Shown here piece by piece: positions 16,474 through 23,174 of a stretch of DNA of 34,981 nt. Each line of letters opens with the position of its first letter. Position 1 is the stretch's first letter. Where the stretch lies: NCBI RefSeq assembly GCF_000430045.1, contig NZ_KE387027.1:75700-110680 (forward strand), written 5' to 3'. The notes below the pieces were generated by a model that was not told the DNA's origin, ran no database searches, and saw only the letters and a program-made list of their open reading frames with translations. A program made the translations under genes and the position numbers. This stretch comes from Calidithermus chliarophilus DSM 9957 (GTDB lineage: Bacteria > Deinococcota > Deinococci > Deinococcales > Thermaceae).

Positions 16474-17721
16474 ATGTCGCTGAAGACTTCCGCCGCGACC
16501 TTTGGCGTACTTTCCGTGATCGCCGGGGGGGTGCTGTGGTGGGGGATGACCCGCAGCCAGACCCCCGCCCCCGCCGCCCCGCAGGCCCAGGTCGCGCCCC
16601 TCAACGAGACCCAAGGCTTCCTACAGAACGAGCAGAACACCGTTCAGGTGGTGCAAAACTCCGGGGACGGTGTGGTCTTTGTCTCCACGCGCACCGTCTC
16701 CCGCACCAGCTACCAGGACGTCCCCGACTTCCTGCGCCCCTTCTTCGACCAGCCCCGCCAGCAGGACGGGGTAGGCTCGGGCTTCGTCATCGACGCCGAG
16801 GGCCACATCCTCACCAATTACCACGTCATCGAGGGGGCCAACGAGATCACCATCAAGTTCCACAACGACTCCAAGGAGTACAAGGCCAAGGTGATCGGCA
16901 CCGCCCCCGCCCTCGACATCGCGCTCGTGCGGGTCGAGGCCCCGGCCGCGCTGCTCAAGCCCATGAAGATGGGCGACTCCGAGGGCCTCAAGGTGGGGCA
17001 GAAGGCCATCGCCATGGGCAACCCCTTCGGCCTGGAGTTCACCGTCACCGAGGGCATCGTCTCGGCCATCCGCAAGAACCCGGGCGCAGTGGGCGGGGCC
17101 GACGGCTTCGTGCCCAACGTGATCCAGACCGACGCGGCCATCAACCCCGGCAACTCGGGCGGGCCGCTGCTTAACTCCAAGGGCGAGGTCATCGGGATCA
17201 ACACCGCCATCTACACCAACGCCGGGCTGGTTGGCGGCACGCCGCAGTCGGCGGGGGTGGGCTTCGCCATCCCGATCAACGTCGCCAAGCAGTACCTCCC
17301 CGACCTCAAGGCCGGCAAGACGCTCAACGCCGAGGCCCTGGCCGCCTCGAGGCCCCGCCTGGGCGTGACCATCTTCCCCGCCCAAGCCCTGACGGATAGC
17401 CTGCGGCAGCGCTTTAACCTGCCCGAGTACGGCCTGATCGTGCAGAGCGTGGAGGCCAACGGCCCGGCGGCCAAGGCGGGCCTGCGGGCCGCCCAGCGCA
17501 GGATCTTCGTCCAGACCCCCACCGGCCAGGGCGAGGAGATCGGCGTCGACGGCGACGTGCTGCTCGAGGCCGACGGCCGCACCCTGGGCGACATCGCCGA
17601 CCTGCGCCTGGTGCTCAACGGCAAGAAGGCGGGCGAGGCCATCACCCTCAAGGTCTGGCGCGCCGGCCGGACGCTGGAGGTCAAGGTCGCCCCCCAGATC
17701 GTCCCGCTGCCCGGCCGCTGA
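16474..17721 (+). CDS. HtrA/DegP-type serine protease with PDZ domain
   Basis: A 415-residue envelope protease starting at the ATG eight bases after a strong AGGAGG (16461-16466). Residues 6-24 form a signal anchor, followed by an Ala/Pro-rich linker. The trypsin-like domain has the catalytic triad His117 (TNYHVIEG), Asp148 (ALDIALVR) and Ser228 (NPGNSGGPLL). The C-terminal PDZ domain (about 310-410) contains IVQSVEANGPAAKAGL and an unusual insertion (RRIFVQTPTGQGEEIG) before DGDVLLEADGR. The protein degrades or refolds damaged periplasmic proteins. A direct repeat CTTCA with 11-base spacing lies upstream (16421-16436), a possible response-regulator site. Confidence 0.93.
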   Translation: MSLKTSAATFGVLSVIAGGVLWWGMTRSQTPAPAAPQAQVAPLNETQGFLQNEQNTVQVVQNSGDGVVFVSTRTVSRTSYQDVPDFLRPFFDQPRQQDGVGSGFVIDAEGHILTNYHVIEGANEITIKFHNDSKEYKAKVIGTAPALDIALVRVEAPAALLKPMKMGDSEGLKVGQKAIAMGNPFGLEFTVTEGIVSAIRKNPGAVGGADGFVPNVIQTDAAINPGNSGGPLLNSKGEVIGINTAIYTNAGLVGGTPQSAGVGFAIPINVAKQYLPDLKAGKTLNAEALAASRPRLGVTIFPAQALTDSLRQRFNLPEYGLIVQSVEANGPAAKAGLRAAQRRIFVQTPTGQGEEIGVDGDVLLEADGRTLGDIADLRLVLNGKKAGEAITLKVWRAGRTLEVKVAPQIVPLPGR

Positions 17722-17783
17722 CGGCGCGGAGCAGGTTTAATCCGGCAGCCTGTGACATTTGCACCAAATTCGCGTGATCAAAT

Positions 17784-17808
17784 ACCCGCCCCGGACGCCG
17801 GGGCGGGT
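17784..17808. terminator. Strong hairpin after the HtrA gene
   Basis: A perfect 11-bp stem, arms ACCCGCCCCGG and CCGGGGCGGGT, with loop ACG. It lies 62 bases after the protease stop and 16 bases before the next start. It could end htrA transcription or structure the leader of the next gene. TTCAAAAT follows instead of a T run. Confidence 0.5.
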
Positions 17809-17824
17809 TCAAAATGCTAGGGTG

Positions 17825-18241
17825 ATGAGCCTCGAGACCCTCTGGCAACAGTCGTGGCAGGAGTTTTACGAAGCCGCGCTACAGGAGCTGCCCGGCTTCG
17901 TGCAACAGCGCCTGCAGAACCCTCCCACCGTCGCCGACCACGACGAGGCCATGTTCGACATCCGCGTGACGCTCCTGACCTGGCCCATCGAGGGGCTCAA
18001 CGACTACGTCGACGCCCTCGACGGCTGGATCGCCCAGTGGAACCTGCAGGACCCCGCCAGCCACGAGGCCGACACCTCGGTGTGGCCCCACGACATCCCC
18101 GTGCCGCCCCCCGAGCCCGAGGGCATCTGGGAGGCGGTGCTCCAGCGCGCCACCGACCCCGGCTTCACCGGCTTCGTGGCCGCCGGGGTGCTCAAGCTGA
18201 TGGCGATGGCCCGGGTGGCCGGACGCTACACGTCCCAGTAG
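17825..18241 (+). CDS. Hypothetical protein, 138 residues
   Basis: I do not recognise this family. The protein (MSLETLWQQSWQEFYEAALQELPGFVQQRL...) is acidic and rich in Trp, Gln and Asp. It has a predicted helical N-terminus and a Pro-rich middle (WPHDIPVPPPEPEGIWEAV). It ends in a hydrophobic helix, FTGFVAAGVLKLMAMARVAGRY. No signal peptide or metal-binding motif is seen. Codon use matches its neighbours, so it is probably real and resident. The ATG follows GCTAGGGTG, with CAAAAT upstream as a possible -10. Its last 16 bases overlap the 3' end of the convergent mqnA gene. Confidence 0.6.
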   Translation: MSLETLWQQSWQEFYEAALQELPGFVQQRLQNPPTVADHDEAMFDIRVTLLTWPIEGLNDYVDALDGWIAQWNLQDPASHEADTSVWPHDIPVPPPEPEGIWEAVLQRATDPGFTGFVAAGVLKLMAMARVAGRYTSQ

Positions 18242-19059
18242 TCGCCAGGGTAGGGCAGGCCCACCGCCCGGGCGAAGGTCTCGAGGCCCAGCCGGTCGGG
18301 GGCCTCGAGGTGGTAGCGGAAGTTCCAGAGGTAGTGCTGCATCAGGCGCTCGGGCACGCCCAACCGCTCGGCCTCGGTGCCGGCCACGGCGGCCAGGTTG
18401 CCCAGCCCCAGCGAGCGCGCCGCCCGCAGCCGCCGCACGACCTCGGGGGGCGGGGGTTCGTCGCGCCGGGTGGCCCACACCGCGAAGACGAAGGGCAGCC
18501 GGGTGCGCTCGTACCAGCGCATCGAGAGGTCGCTGACCCACAGCCGCCCTCCCTGCGGCCCGCTGAACTCGCGGGGGATCTGGTGCACCGACTCGGGGAT
18601 GCGCTCGAGCAGCCCCGCGTAGGTGGCGATGGCCCGGTCCCCGATGAGGAGCACCCCGTCGTAGCGCTCCAGCAGCTCGAGGCCGCCCTGTTCGCTGGTG
18701 TACTCCGGCTCAACGCCGTCGGCCTCGAGCAGGTAGCGCAGCAGCCGCACGCTGGTGGCGCTCTCGGTGGTGAGTGCTACCGACCTCAGCTCCCTCCAGG
18801 GCCGGGTGTGGAAGAGGTTGACCGAGTAGACGGGCCCTAAGTCGGCCACCGAGAAGTCGGGGAGGGGGCGGAGCTTGTCGGCGTTGGCGAGGTAGAAGTA
18901 GCTCGAGACCAGGCTCAGGTCCACGCTGCCCTCGAGCAGCCAGCGGTTGAGCTCGGTGGGCACGCCGTAGCGGAAAGCGATCCCGTCGCCTTGCTCCAGG
19001 AAGTGGTACAGGGGGGCGGTGTTGGCGTAGCGGGGCACGCCGAGCACGTAGTCGGGCAT
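18226..19059 (-). CDS. mqnA: Menaquinone biosynthesis protein MqnA (chorismate dehydratase)
   Basis: A 277-residue protein of the MqnA/MqnD periplasmic-binding-protein-like fold. It has LGVPRYANTAPLYHFL at the start, PTELNRWLLEGSVDLSLVSSYFYL (the substrate loop) and later LLIGDRAI and WVSDLSMRWYERTRLPFVFAVWA. It dehydrates chorismate to 3-[(1-carboxyvinyl)oxy]benzoate, the first step of the futalosine menaquinone pathway used by Thermus. mqnE, the next step, lies 18 bases upstream on the same strand, so the pair is an operon. Thermaceae respire with menaquinone, in line with this. The 3' end overlaps the convergent hypothetical gene by 16 bases. Confidence 0.93.
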   Translation of the reverse strand: MPDYVLGVPRYANTAPLYHFLEQGDGIAFRYGVPTELNRWLLEGSVDLSLVSSYFYLANADKLRPLPDFSVADLGPVYSVNLFHTRPWRELRSVALTTESATSVRLLRYLLEADGVEPEYTSEQGGLELLERYDGVLLIGDRAIATYAGLLERIPESVHQIPREFSGPQGGRLWVSDLSMRWYERTRLPFVFAVWATRRDEPPPPEVVRRLRAARSLGLGNLAAVAGTEAERLGVPERLMQHYLWNFRYHLEAPDRLGLETFARAVGLPYPGDYWDV

Positions 19060-19077
19060 GGGAACTCCGGGGGCGGC

Positions 19078-20235
19078 TCAGGCGCGGGCCTTGGCTAGGG
19101 CCTTGGCCTTCTCGGGCACCAGCGGGAGCTGGTTCCACACCTTGACCACGTTGTAGAAGGCGTCGCGCTCGACCGGCACCCGGCCCGCGCTCTGGATCAT
19201 CTCGACCATCTTCTGCTTGGACAGGCCCAGCGGGCTGGTGGCCCCGGCGGCGTGGGCGATGTGCTCCTCGATGATGGTGCCGTCCACGTCGGAGACGCCC
19301 CAGTCGAGCGAGACCTGCACTAAGTCGGAGGAGATCATCACCCAGTAGCCCTTGATGTGGTCGAAGTTGTCGAGGTAGACGCGGGCGACGGCCAGGTTGC
19401 GCAGGTCATCGAGGCCGGTGGTGAACTCGGTCTTGCCCAGGCTCCGGGCGAGGTCGTTGGCGTCGGGCTGGAAGGCCAGGGGGATGAAGGAGTGGAAGCC
19501 GCCGGTCTCGTCCTGCAGGCGGCGCAGGCGGTCCATGTGGTCGAGGCGCTCCTCGAGCGTCTCGATGTGCCCGTAGAGCATGGTGGCGTTGGTGCGGATG
19601 CCCAGGCCGTGGGCCTCGCGGTGGATCTGTAGCCACTTCTCGGCCTTGACCTTGTTCTTGGCGATCTGGCGGCGCACCCGGTCGGCGAAGATCTCGGCGC
19701 CCCCGCCCGGCAGCGCGGCCAGCCCGGCCCCCTTCAGCTCGCGCAGCACCTCGAGGGTGGGCTTCTTCGCGATCTTCGACAGGTGCTCGATCTCGGCGGC
19801 GGTGAAGGCCTTGACCTGCAGCGTGGGGAAGGCCTCGCGCAGCTTGCCGACCATCTCGGGGTAGTAGCTCCAGGGCCGGTTGGGGTGGTGGCCGCTGGAC
19901 ATGTGCAGCTCGGTGATGCCCGGCTCCCACTTCTCGCGCACCTTCTCCACGACGACGTCGGGGTCGTAGTCCCAGGCGCGCGCCTCGCCCTTGCGCGCGG
20001 CGAAGGCGCAGAAGGTGCAGCCGACGTAGCAGATGTTGGTGAACTCCAGCCGTAGGGAGTGCACGAAGAAGGTCTTGTCGCCGTGCTTGCGCTCGCGCAC
20101 GAGGTTGGCCAGCCGCATCAGGGTGTTGAGGTCGGGGGTGCGGTAGAGCAGCATCCCCTCCTCGAAGCTCAGCCGCTCGCCCCGCTCGACCTTCTCCACC
20201 ACGGGGAGCAGCTTGGGGTCAAGTACCCGGTTCAT
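19078..20235 (-). CDS. mqnE: Aminofutalosine synthase MqnE (radical SAM)
   Basis: A 385-residue radical SAM enzyme. The cluster-binding CX3CX2C is Cys69, Cys73, Cys76 within TNICYVGCTFCAF. TELHMSSGHHPNRPWSYYPEMV and ATMLYGHIETLEERLDHM are typical of MqnE, as distinct from MqnC. It joins 3-[(1-carboxyvinyl)oxy]benzoate and S-adenosylmethionine to give 6-amino-6-deoxyfutalosine. It is first in an operon with mqnA. Upstream on the minus strand TAGGAT and GAGGG precede the ATG closely. Confidence 0.93.
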   Translation of the reverse strand: MNRVLDPKLLPVVEKVERGERLSFEEGMLLYRTPDLNTLMRLANLVRERKHGDKTFFVHSLRLEFTNICYVGCTFCAFAARKGEARAWDYDPDVVVEKVREKWEPGITELHMSSGHHPNRPWSYYPEMVGKLREAFPTLQVKAFTAAEIEHLSKIAKKPTLEVLRELKGAGLAALPGGGAEIFADRVRRQIAKNKVKAEKWLQIHREAHGLGIRTNATMLYGHIETLEERLDHMDRLRRLQDETGGFHSFIPLAFQPDANDLARSLGKTEFTTGLDDLRNLAVARVYLDNFDHIKGYWVMISSDLVQVSLDWGVSDVDGTIIEEHIAHAAGATSPLGLSKQKMVEMIQSAGRVPVERDAFYNVVKVWNQLPLVPEKAKALAKARA

Positions 20236-20329
20236 CGGCCCTCATCCTAGCACCCTGAAATCGTGAAACTTGGTACGTGGGTTACTTAGCGGCCGGGTCA
20301 AACGAACCCGGGGAGCAGGCGTGCTTGGC

Positions 20330-20335
20330 TAAACT
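20330..20335 (+). promoter_or_regulatory. -10 box of the 20342 gene, leaderless type
   Basis: TAAACT is followed by six bases and a GTG start. A small hairpin with arms CCGGGT/ACCCGG (20293-20311) lies just upstream. There is no Shine-Dalgarno. Confidence 0.5.
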
Positions 20336-20341
20336 GTCTGC

Positions 20342-21127
20342 GTGAACCCGCGACTGCGTGAGCTGGGCCTCGAGGCCGCCCGCCGCACCGGCATCGATTT
20401 CGAGAGCTACCGAAAACCCGAGCTCCTCGAGCGCGTCAACCGGCTGCTGGCCTTCGTCCCCTACGCCCTGTCCACCGTGGCGGCCCCTGCCGCCGTGCTG
20501 CTGGCGGGGCTGCTGGCGCTGACCTTCTGGCTGCCCCTGCACCCGGCGGGCTCGGTGCTGCTGTTCCTGGCGGGCCTGCCCCTGGCGCTGACGGCGGGGG
20601 TCGCGCTGGGCACGGCCAACCTGGTCCGGCGCTTCGGGGATGACCTCGGCGGCATCGCCCGCCTCAGCCTCGAGCTCGCCCAGGAGATCCTGGCCGACGC
20701 CCACGCCCTCTCCCTCCAGGCCCGCACCGCCCCCGACCCCGCCGACGTGGCGCAGGGCGTGCTCTTCGTGGTGGTCGCCCCGGCCGTCGAGCAGAGCCTC
20801 CGTGCCCGGCTGGGCCTGCTAGCCGCCCCGGCCATCTGGGGACTCCAGCGCGGGTGGGTGGGGCTGGGCCTGGCCCTGCGGCGGGCCTCGAGCAGCCCGA
20901 GGCCGCTCCCGCCACAGACCGCGGAGCCGGCGGTGCCGGAGGCTCCCGGCCTCGAGCAGACCCCCGCCTACGCCACCCTTCGAAACCTCCAGCAAGCCGT
21001 CGAGACCTATACCCCTGTCCTCGCCCGGCGCATCGCTGCACCGGCCCACCTGCTTTTCTACGCCTCCTCCACGCTCGGCGCCTTCGTACTGATCGCGGTC
21101 TACGCGGTGTTCGCCAAGCCGCGCTAA
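20342..21127 (+). CDS. Hypothetical membrane protein, 261 residues
   Basis: I do not recognise the family. The GTG start follows a leaderless-type -10 box. An amphipathic N-terminus (MNPRLRELGLEAARRTGIDFESYRKPELLERVNRLL) leads to two strong membrane helices at about residues 37-60 and 66-85. A helical soluble region follows, then a weaker hydrophobic stretch (ALSLQ...GVLFVVVAP), a Pro-rich linker (SSPRPLPPQTAEPAVPEAPG) and a final membrane helix near 238-257. There are no catalytic motifs. Codon use matches the neighbours. The location between the futalosine genes and a LacI regulator says nothing clear about function. Confidence 0.65.
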   Translation: MNPRLRELGLEAARRTGIDFESYRKPELLERVNRLLAFVPYALSTVAAPAAVLLAGLLALTFWLPLHPAGSVLLFLAGLPLALTAGVALGTANLVRRFGDDLGGIARLSLELAQEILADAHALSLQARTAPDPADVAQGVLFVVVAPAVEQSLRARLGLLAAPAIWGLQRGWVGLGLALRRASSSPRPLPPQTAEPAVPEAPGLEQTPAYATLRNLQQAVETYTPVLARRIAAPAHLLFYASSTLGAFVLIAVYAVFAKPR

Positions 21128-21131
21128 GCAG

Positions 21132-21173
21132 GCTGAGAGCTGACGGCTGACGGCTGACGGCTGACGGCCTAGA
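21132..21173 (+). repeat. Heptad array, copy E
   Basis: Six 7-base units: GCTGAGA, four copies of GCTGACG, then GCCTAGA. They lie between the membrane protein gene and the convergent LacI regulator. No hairpin pair is attached, so this is a minimal version of the composite repeat. Confidence 0.7.
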
Positions 21174-21192
21174 GCTTACCGATCATCGCCCT

Positions 21193-22233
21193 TCAATCCC
21201 TCGAAACCGCCACCTGCGCCCCCAGCGTCGAGGCCCGCTCGATGAGGTGGGGCTCGAAGCGCACCTGGCGCGGTTCCGCGCGGCGGTTTTGCAGGCGCTC
21301 GAGCAGCAGCCCTGCGGCCCTGGCGCCCATGGCCTCGACCGGCTGCGCCAGGGTCGAAAGCCCGTACTGCGCGGTCCAGGGCTGGCCGTCGAAGCCCAAC
21401 AGCCGCACGTCCTGGCCCAGCTTGAGGCCCAGCCGCTCGACCTCCTCGAGCACCCCCAGCGCGATCAGGTCGGCCCCGGCGAAGATGTTGAAGGGGAGCT
21501 TGTAGTGGCGCAGGAAGGTTTGTAGGGCCAGCCGCCCGCCCTCGGCGGAGAGGCGGGTGTTGAAGATCTGGTCGGGGTTGACGGTGCGGCCGGCGAGCGC
21601 AGCCCCCTGCTGGAACCCCGCACGGCGCTCGGCGAAGACGGTGTGGCTGAAGATGCGGTCGATGTCCTCCTCGACCGTGATGAAGAACAGCTCGCCGGGG
21701 AAGCGGGCGAGGTACTCCGCCGCCAGCTTCCCGCCCAAGAAGTTGTCCATGAACACCGAGTCGTAGTTGGGGTTGCGCGCGTCGACGAGCACCACGGGCC
21801 GGTCGGTGGGGAACTGCCCGCCCACGAAGTGCTCGGTGAGGTCGTAGGAGGCGACGATCAGGCCGTCGGTCTGGTAGGCGAGGGTGTTGGAGCGCAGGTA
21901 GCGCTCGAGGCGCTTGGGCGTGATGAGGGGGAAGAGTGCGAGGTCGTAGCGCTCTTCGGAGAGGGTGGCCTCGAGGCCCTCGATCAGGCGGATGTAGAAC
22001 TCCGTCGCCACGAAGGGCAGCAGCACCGAGACCGTGTAGCTGCGGCCTCCCGCGACCCGGCGGGCGTGAGGGTTGGGCGCGTAGCCCAGGTGCTCCATGG
22101 CCTGCTGCACCCGGGCCCGGGTCTCGGCCCGCACCGAGGGGTGGTTGTTGATCACCCGGCTGACGGTGCCGATCCCGACCCCGGCCATGTGAGCCACTTC
22201 GTGTATCGTGGGTTTGCGTTTGGCACTCGTCAC
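21193..22233 (-). CDS. LacI-family transcriptional regulator
   Basis: A 346-residue regulator. The N-terminal helix-turn-helix plus hinge is PTIHEVAHMAGVGIGTVSRVINNHPSVRAETRARV. The effector domain begins at YTVSVLLPFV and ends with QPVEAMGARAAGLLLERL. Typical members bind palindromic operators and respond to a sugar or nucleoside. No transporter or sugar-catabolic gene is adjacent, so the ligand and targets are unknown. It is divergent from the PlsY-like gene and could regulate it or itself. The start is GTG with AGGGG 8-9 bases upstream. The region 22285-22300 holds a GTCGCGAAC half-palindrome centred on CG that could be its operator, but this is weak. Confidence 0.9.
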   Translation of the reverse strand: MTSAKRKPTIHEVAHMAGVGIGTVSRVINNHPSVRAETRARVQQAMEHLGYAPNPHARRVAGGRSYTVSVLLPFVATEFYIRLIEGLEATLSEERYDLALFPLITPKRLERYLRSNTLAYQTDGLIVASYDLTEHFVGGQFPTDRPVVLVDARNPNYDSVFMDNFLGGKLAAEYLARFPGELFFITVEEDIDRIFSHTVFAERRAGFQQGAALAGRTVNPDQIFNTRLSAEGGRLALQTFLRHYKLPFNIFAGADLIALGVLEEVERLGLKLGQDVRLLGFDGQPWTAQYGLSTLAQPVEAMGARAAGLLLERLQNRRAEPRQVRFEPHLIERASTLGAQVAVSRD

Positions 22234-22330
22234 AGTGATAACCCCTGCCCCGGTTTTAGGTCCAGCTTACGGAGCTTATACTAACACACCGTCGCGAACG
22301 CGCGCCCTTCAGAACGGAGAATTTTAGAAA

Positions 22331-22900
22331 ATGGACGCGGTACTGGTTGTGCTCGCCTACCTCATCGGTTCCGTACCCTTCGGCATCGTCGCGGGAAAGC
22401 TGCGCGGCATCGACCTCACCCAGCGCGACGTGCCCGGCGCGTCGGGCACCTTCCGCCAGTTGGGCCCGGCCTGGGGCACAGCAGTAGCGGTGCTGGACGT
22501 GCTCAAGGGCATGCTGGTCGCCTACCTGACCGGCTTCACCGACGCCCCGTGGACCCTGCCGCTGATGGCCGCCGCGCTGGTGGCCGGCCACAACTGGCCG
22601 ATCTACTTCGGCTTCCGCGGCGGCGGGGGCATCGCCCCCACCGTGGGCTTCTTCCTGTGGATGCTCCCGCAGCTCACCCTCACGGCCATGGCGCTCGGCC
22701 TCACCGTGGCCGCCCTCTACTGGCAGCTCTACTGGAAGCGCACCCGCCGCAGCCTGTACCCCATCCCGGCCGGGGCCGTGGTGGGCTACCTCTACGCCCT
22801 CTTCGCGCTGTGGGGCAAACCCCAGGTGTTCCCGGCCTTCCTGCTCGTGAGCGTGGTGGTGGCGATCCGGGGGGTTCGGATGATGCGGAACAAGTGGTGA
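22331..22900 (+). CDS. PlsY-like glycerol-3-phosphate acyltransferase, divergent
   Basis: A 189-residue multi-helix membrane protein of the PlsY family, which uses acyl-phosphate to acylate glycerol-3-phosphate. YLIGSVPFGIVAGKLRGIDL (motif 1 region), VLDVLKGMLVAYL and VAGHNWPIYFGFRGGGGIAPTVGFFL match family landmarks. Two conserved motifs are altered. The usual GSGNxGATN is replaced by DVPGASGTFRQL, and the glycine-rich GGKG loop reads GGGG, losing its lysine. It may therefore be a paralogue with changed substrate or no activity. A separate true PlsY may exist elsewhere. TATACT at 22277 and GGAGA at 22316 lie upstream. It is divergent from the LacI regulator. Confidence 0.75.
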   Translation: MDAVLVVLAYLIGSVPFGIVAGKLRGIDLTQRDVPGASGTFRQLGPAWGTAVAVLDVLKGMLVAYLTGFTDAPWTLPLMAAALVAGHNWPIYFGFRGGGGIAPTVGFFLWMLPQLTLTAMALGLTVAALYWQLYWKRTRRSLYPIPAGAVVGYLYALFALWGKPQVFPAFLLVSVVVAIRGVRMMRNKW

Positions 22901-22919
22901 TTGTAGGCCGGACGCTGAG

Positions 22920-23145
22920 CGCGGGTCGTACGTCGTACGTAAGACGCCAAACGCAAGACGCCAAACGCCGAACGCCAAACGCAAGACGCAAGACGCAAGA
23001 CGCAAGACGCAAGACGCAAAACGCAAAACGCCTTTTCTTCACCCCCCTTAACAAGGGGGGTTGGGGGGATACCCCTCCCCGCGCGCGGGGAGGGACGGGG
23101 AGGGGCCCACCACGAGCCACGAGCTGACGGCTGAAAGCTGCCCGC
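22920..23145 (-). repeat. Composite heptad-hairpin repeat, copy F (inverted)
   Basis: Fourteen uninterrupted 7-base units run from ACGTCGT to ACGCAAA (22930-23027, 98 bases), several identical (ACGCAAG five times in a row). Then come the hairpin with arms CCCCCCTT/AAGGGGGG (23042-23060) and the palindrome with arms CCCTCCCCGC/GCGGGGAGGG (23073-23094). Short GAGCTGA-type heptads near 23120-23145 end it. It fills the 274-base gap between the PlsY-like gene and thyA. Confidence 0.8.
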
Positions 23146-23174
23146 TGCCCCCTTGCAGGGTTATCATGCGGGCG

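Noticed and set aside
22285-22300. GTCGCGAAC as a LacI-family operator
   Set aside because: Too short and imperfect, with a single copy. Mentioned only as a weak possibility in the regulator entry.
22930-23027. Heptad arrays as a CRISPR array
   Set aside because: Units are 7 bases with no unique spacers, and there are no cas genes.
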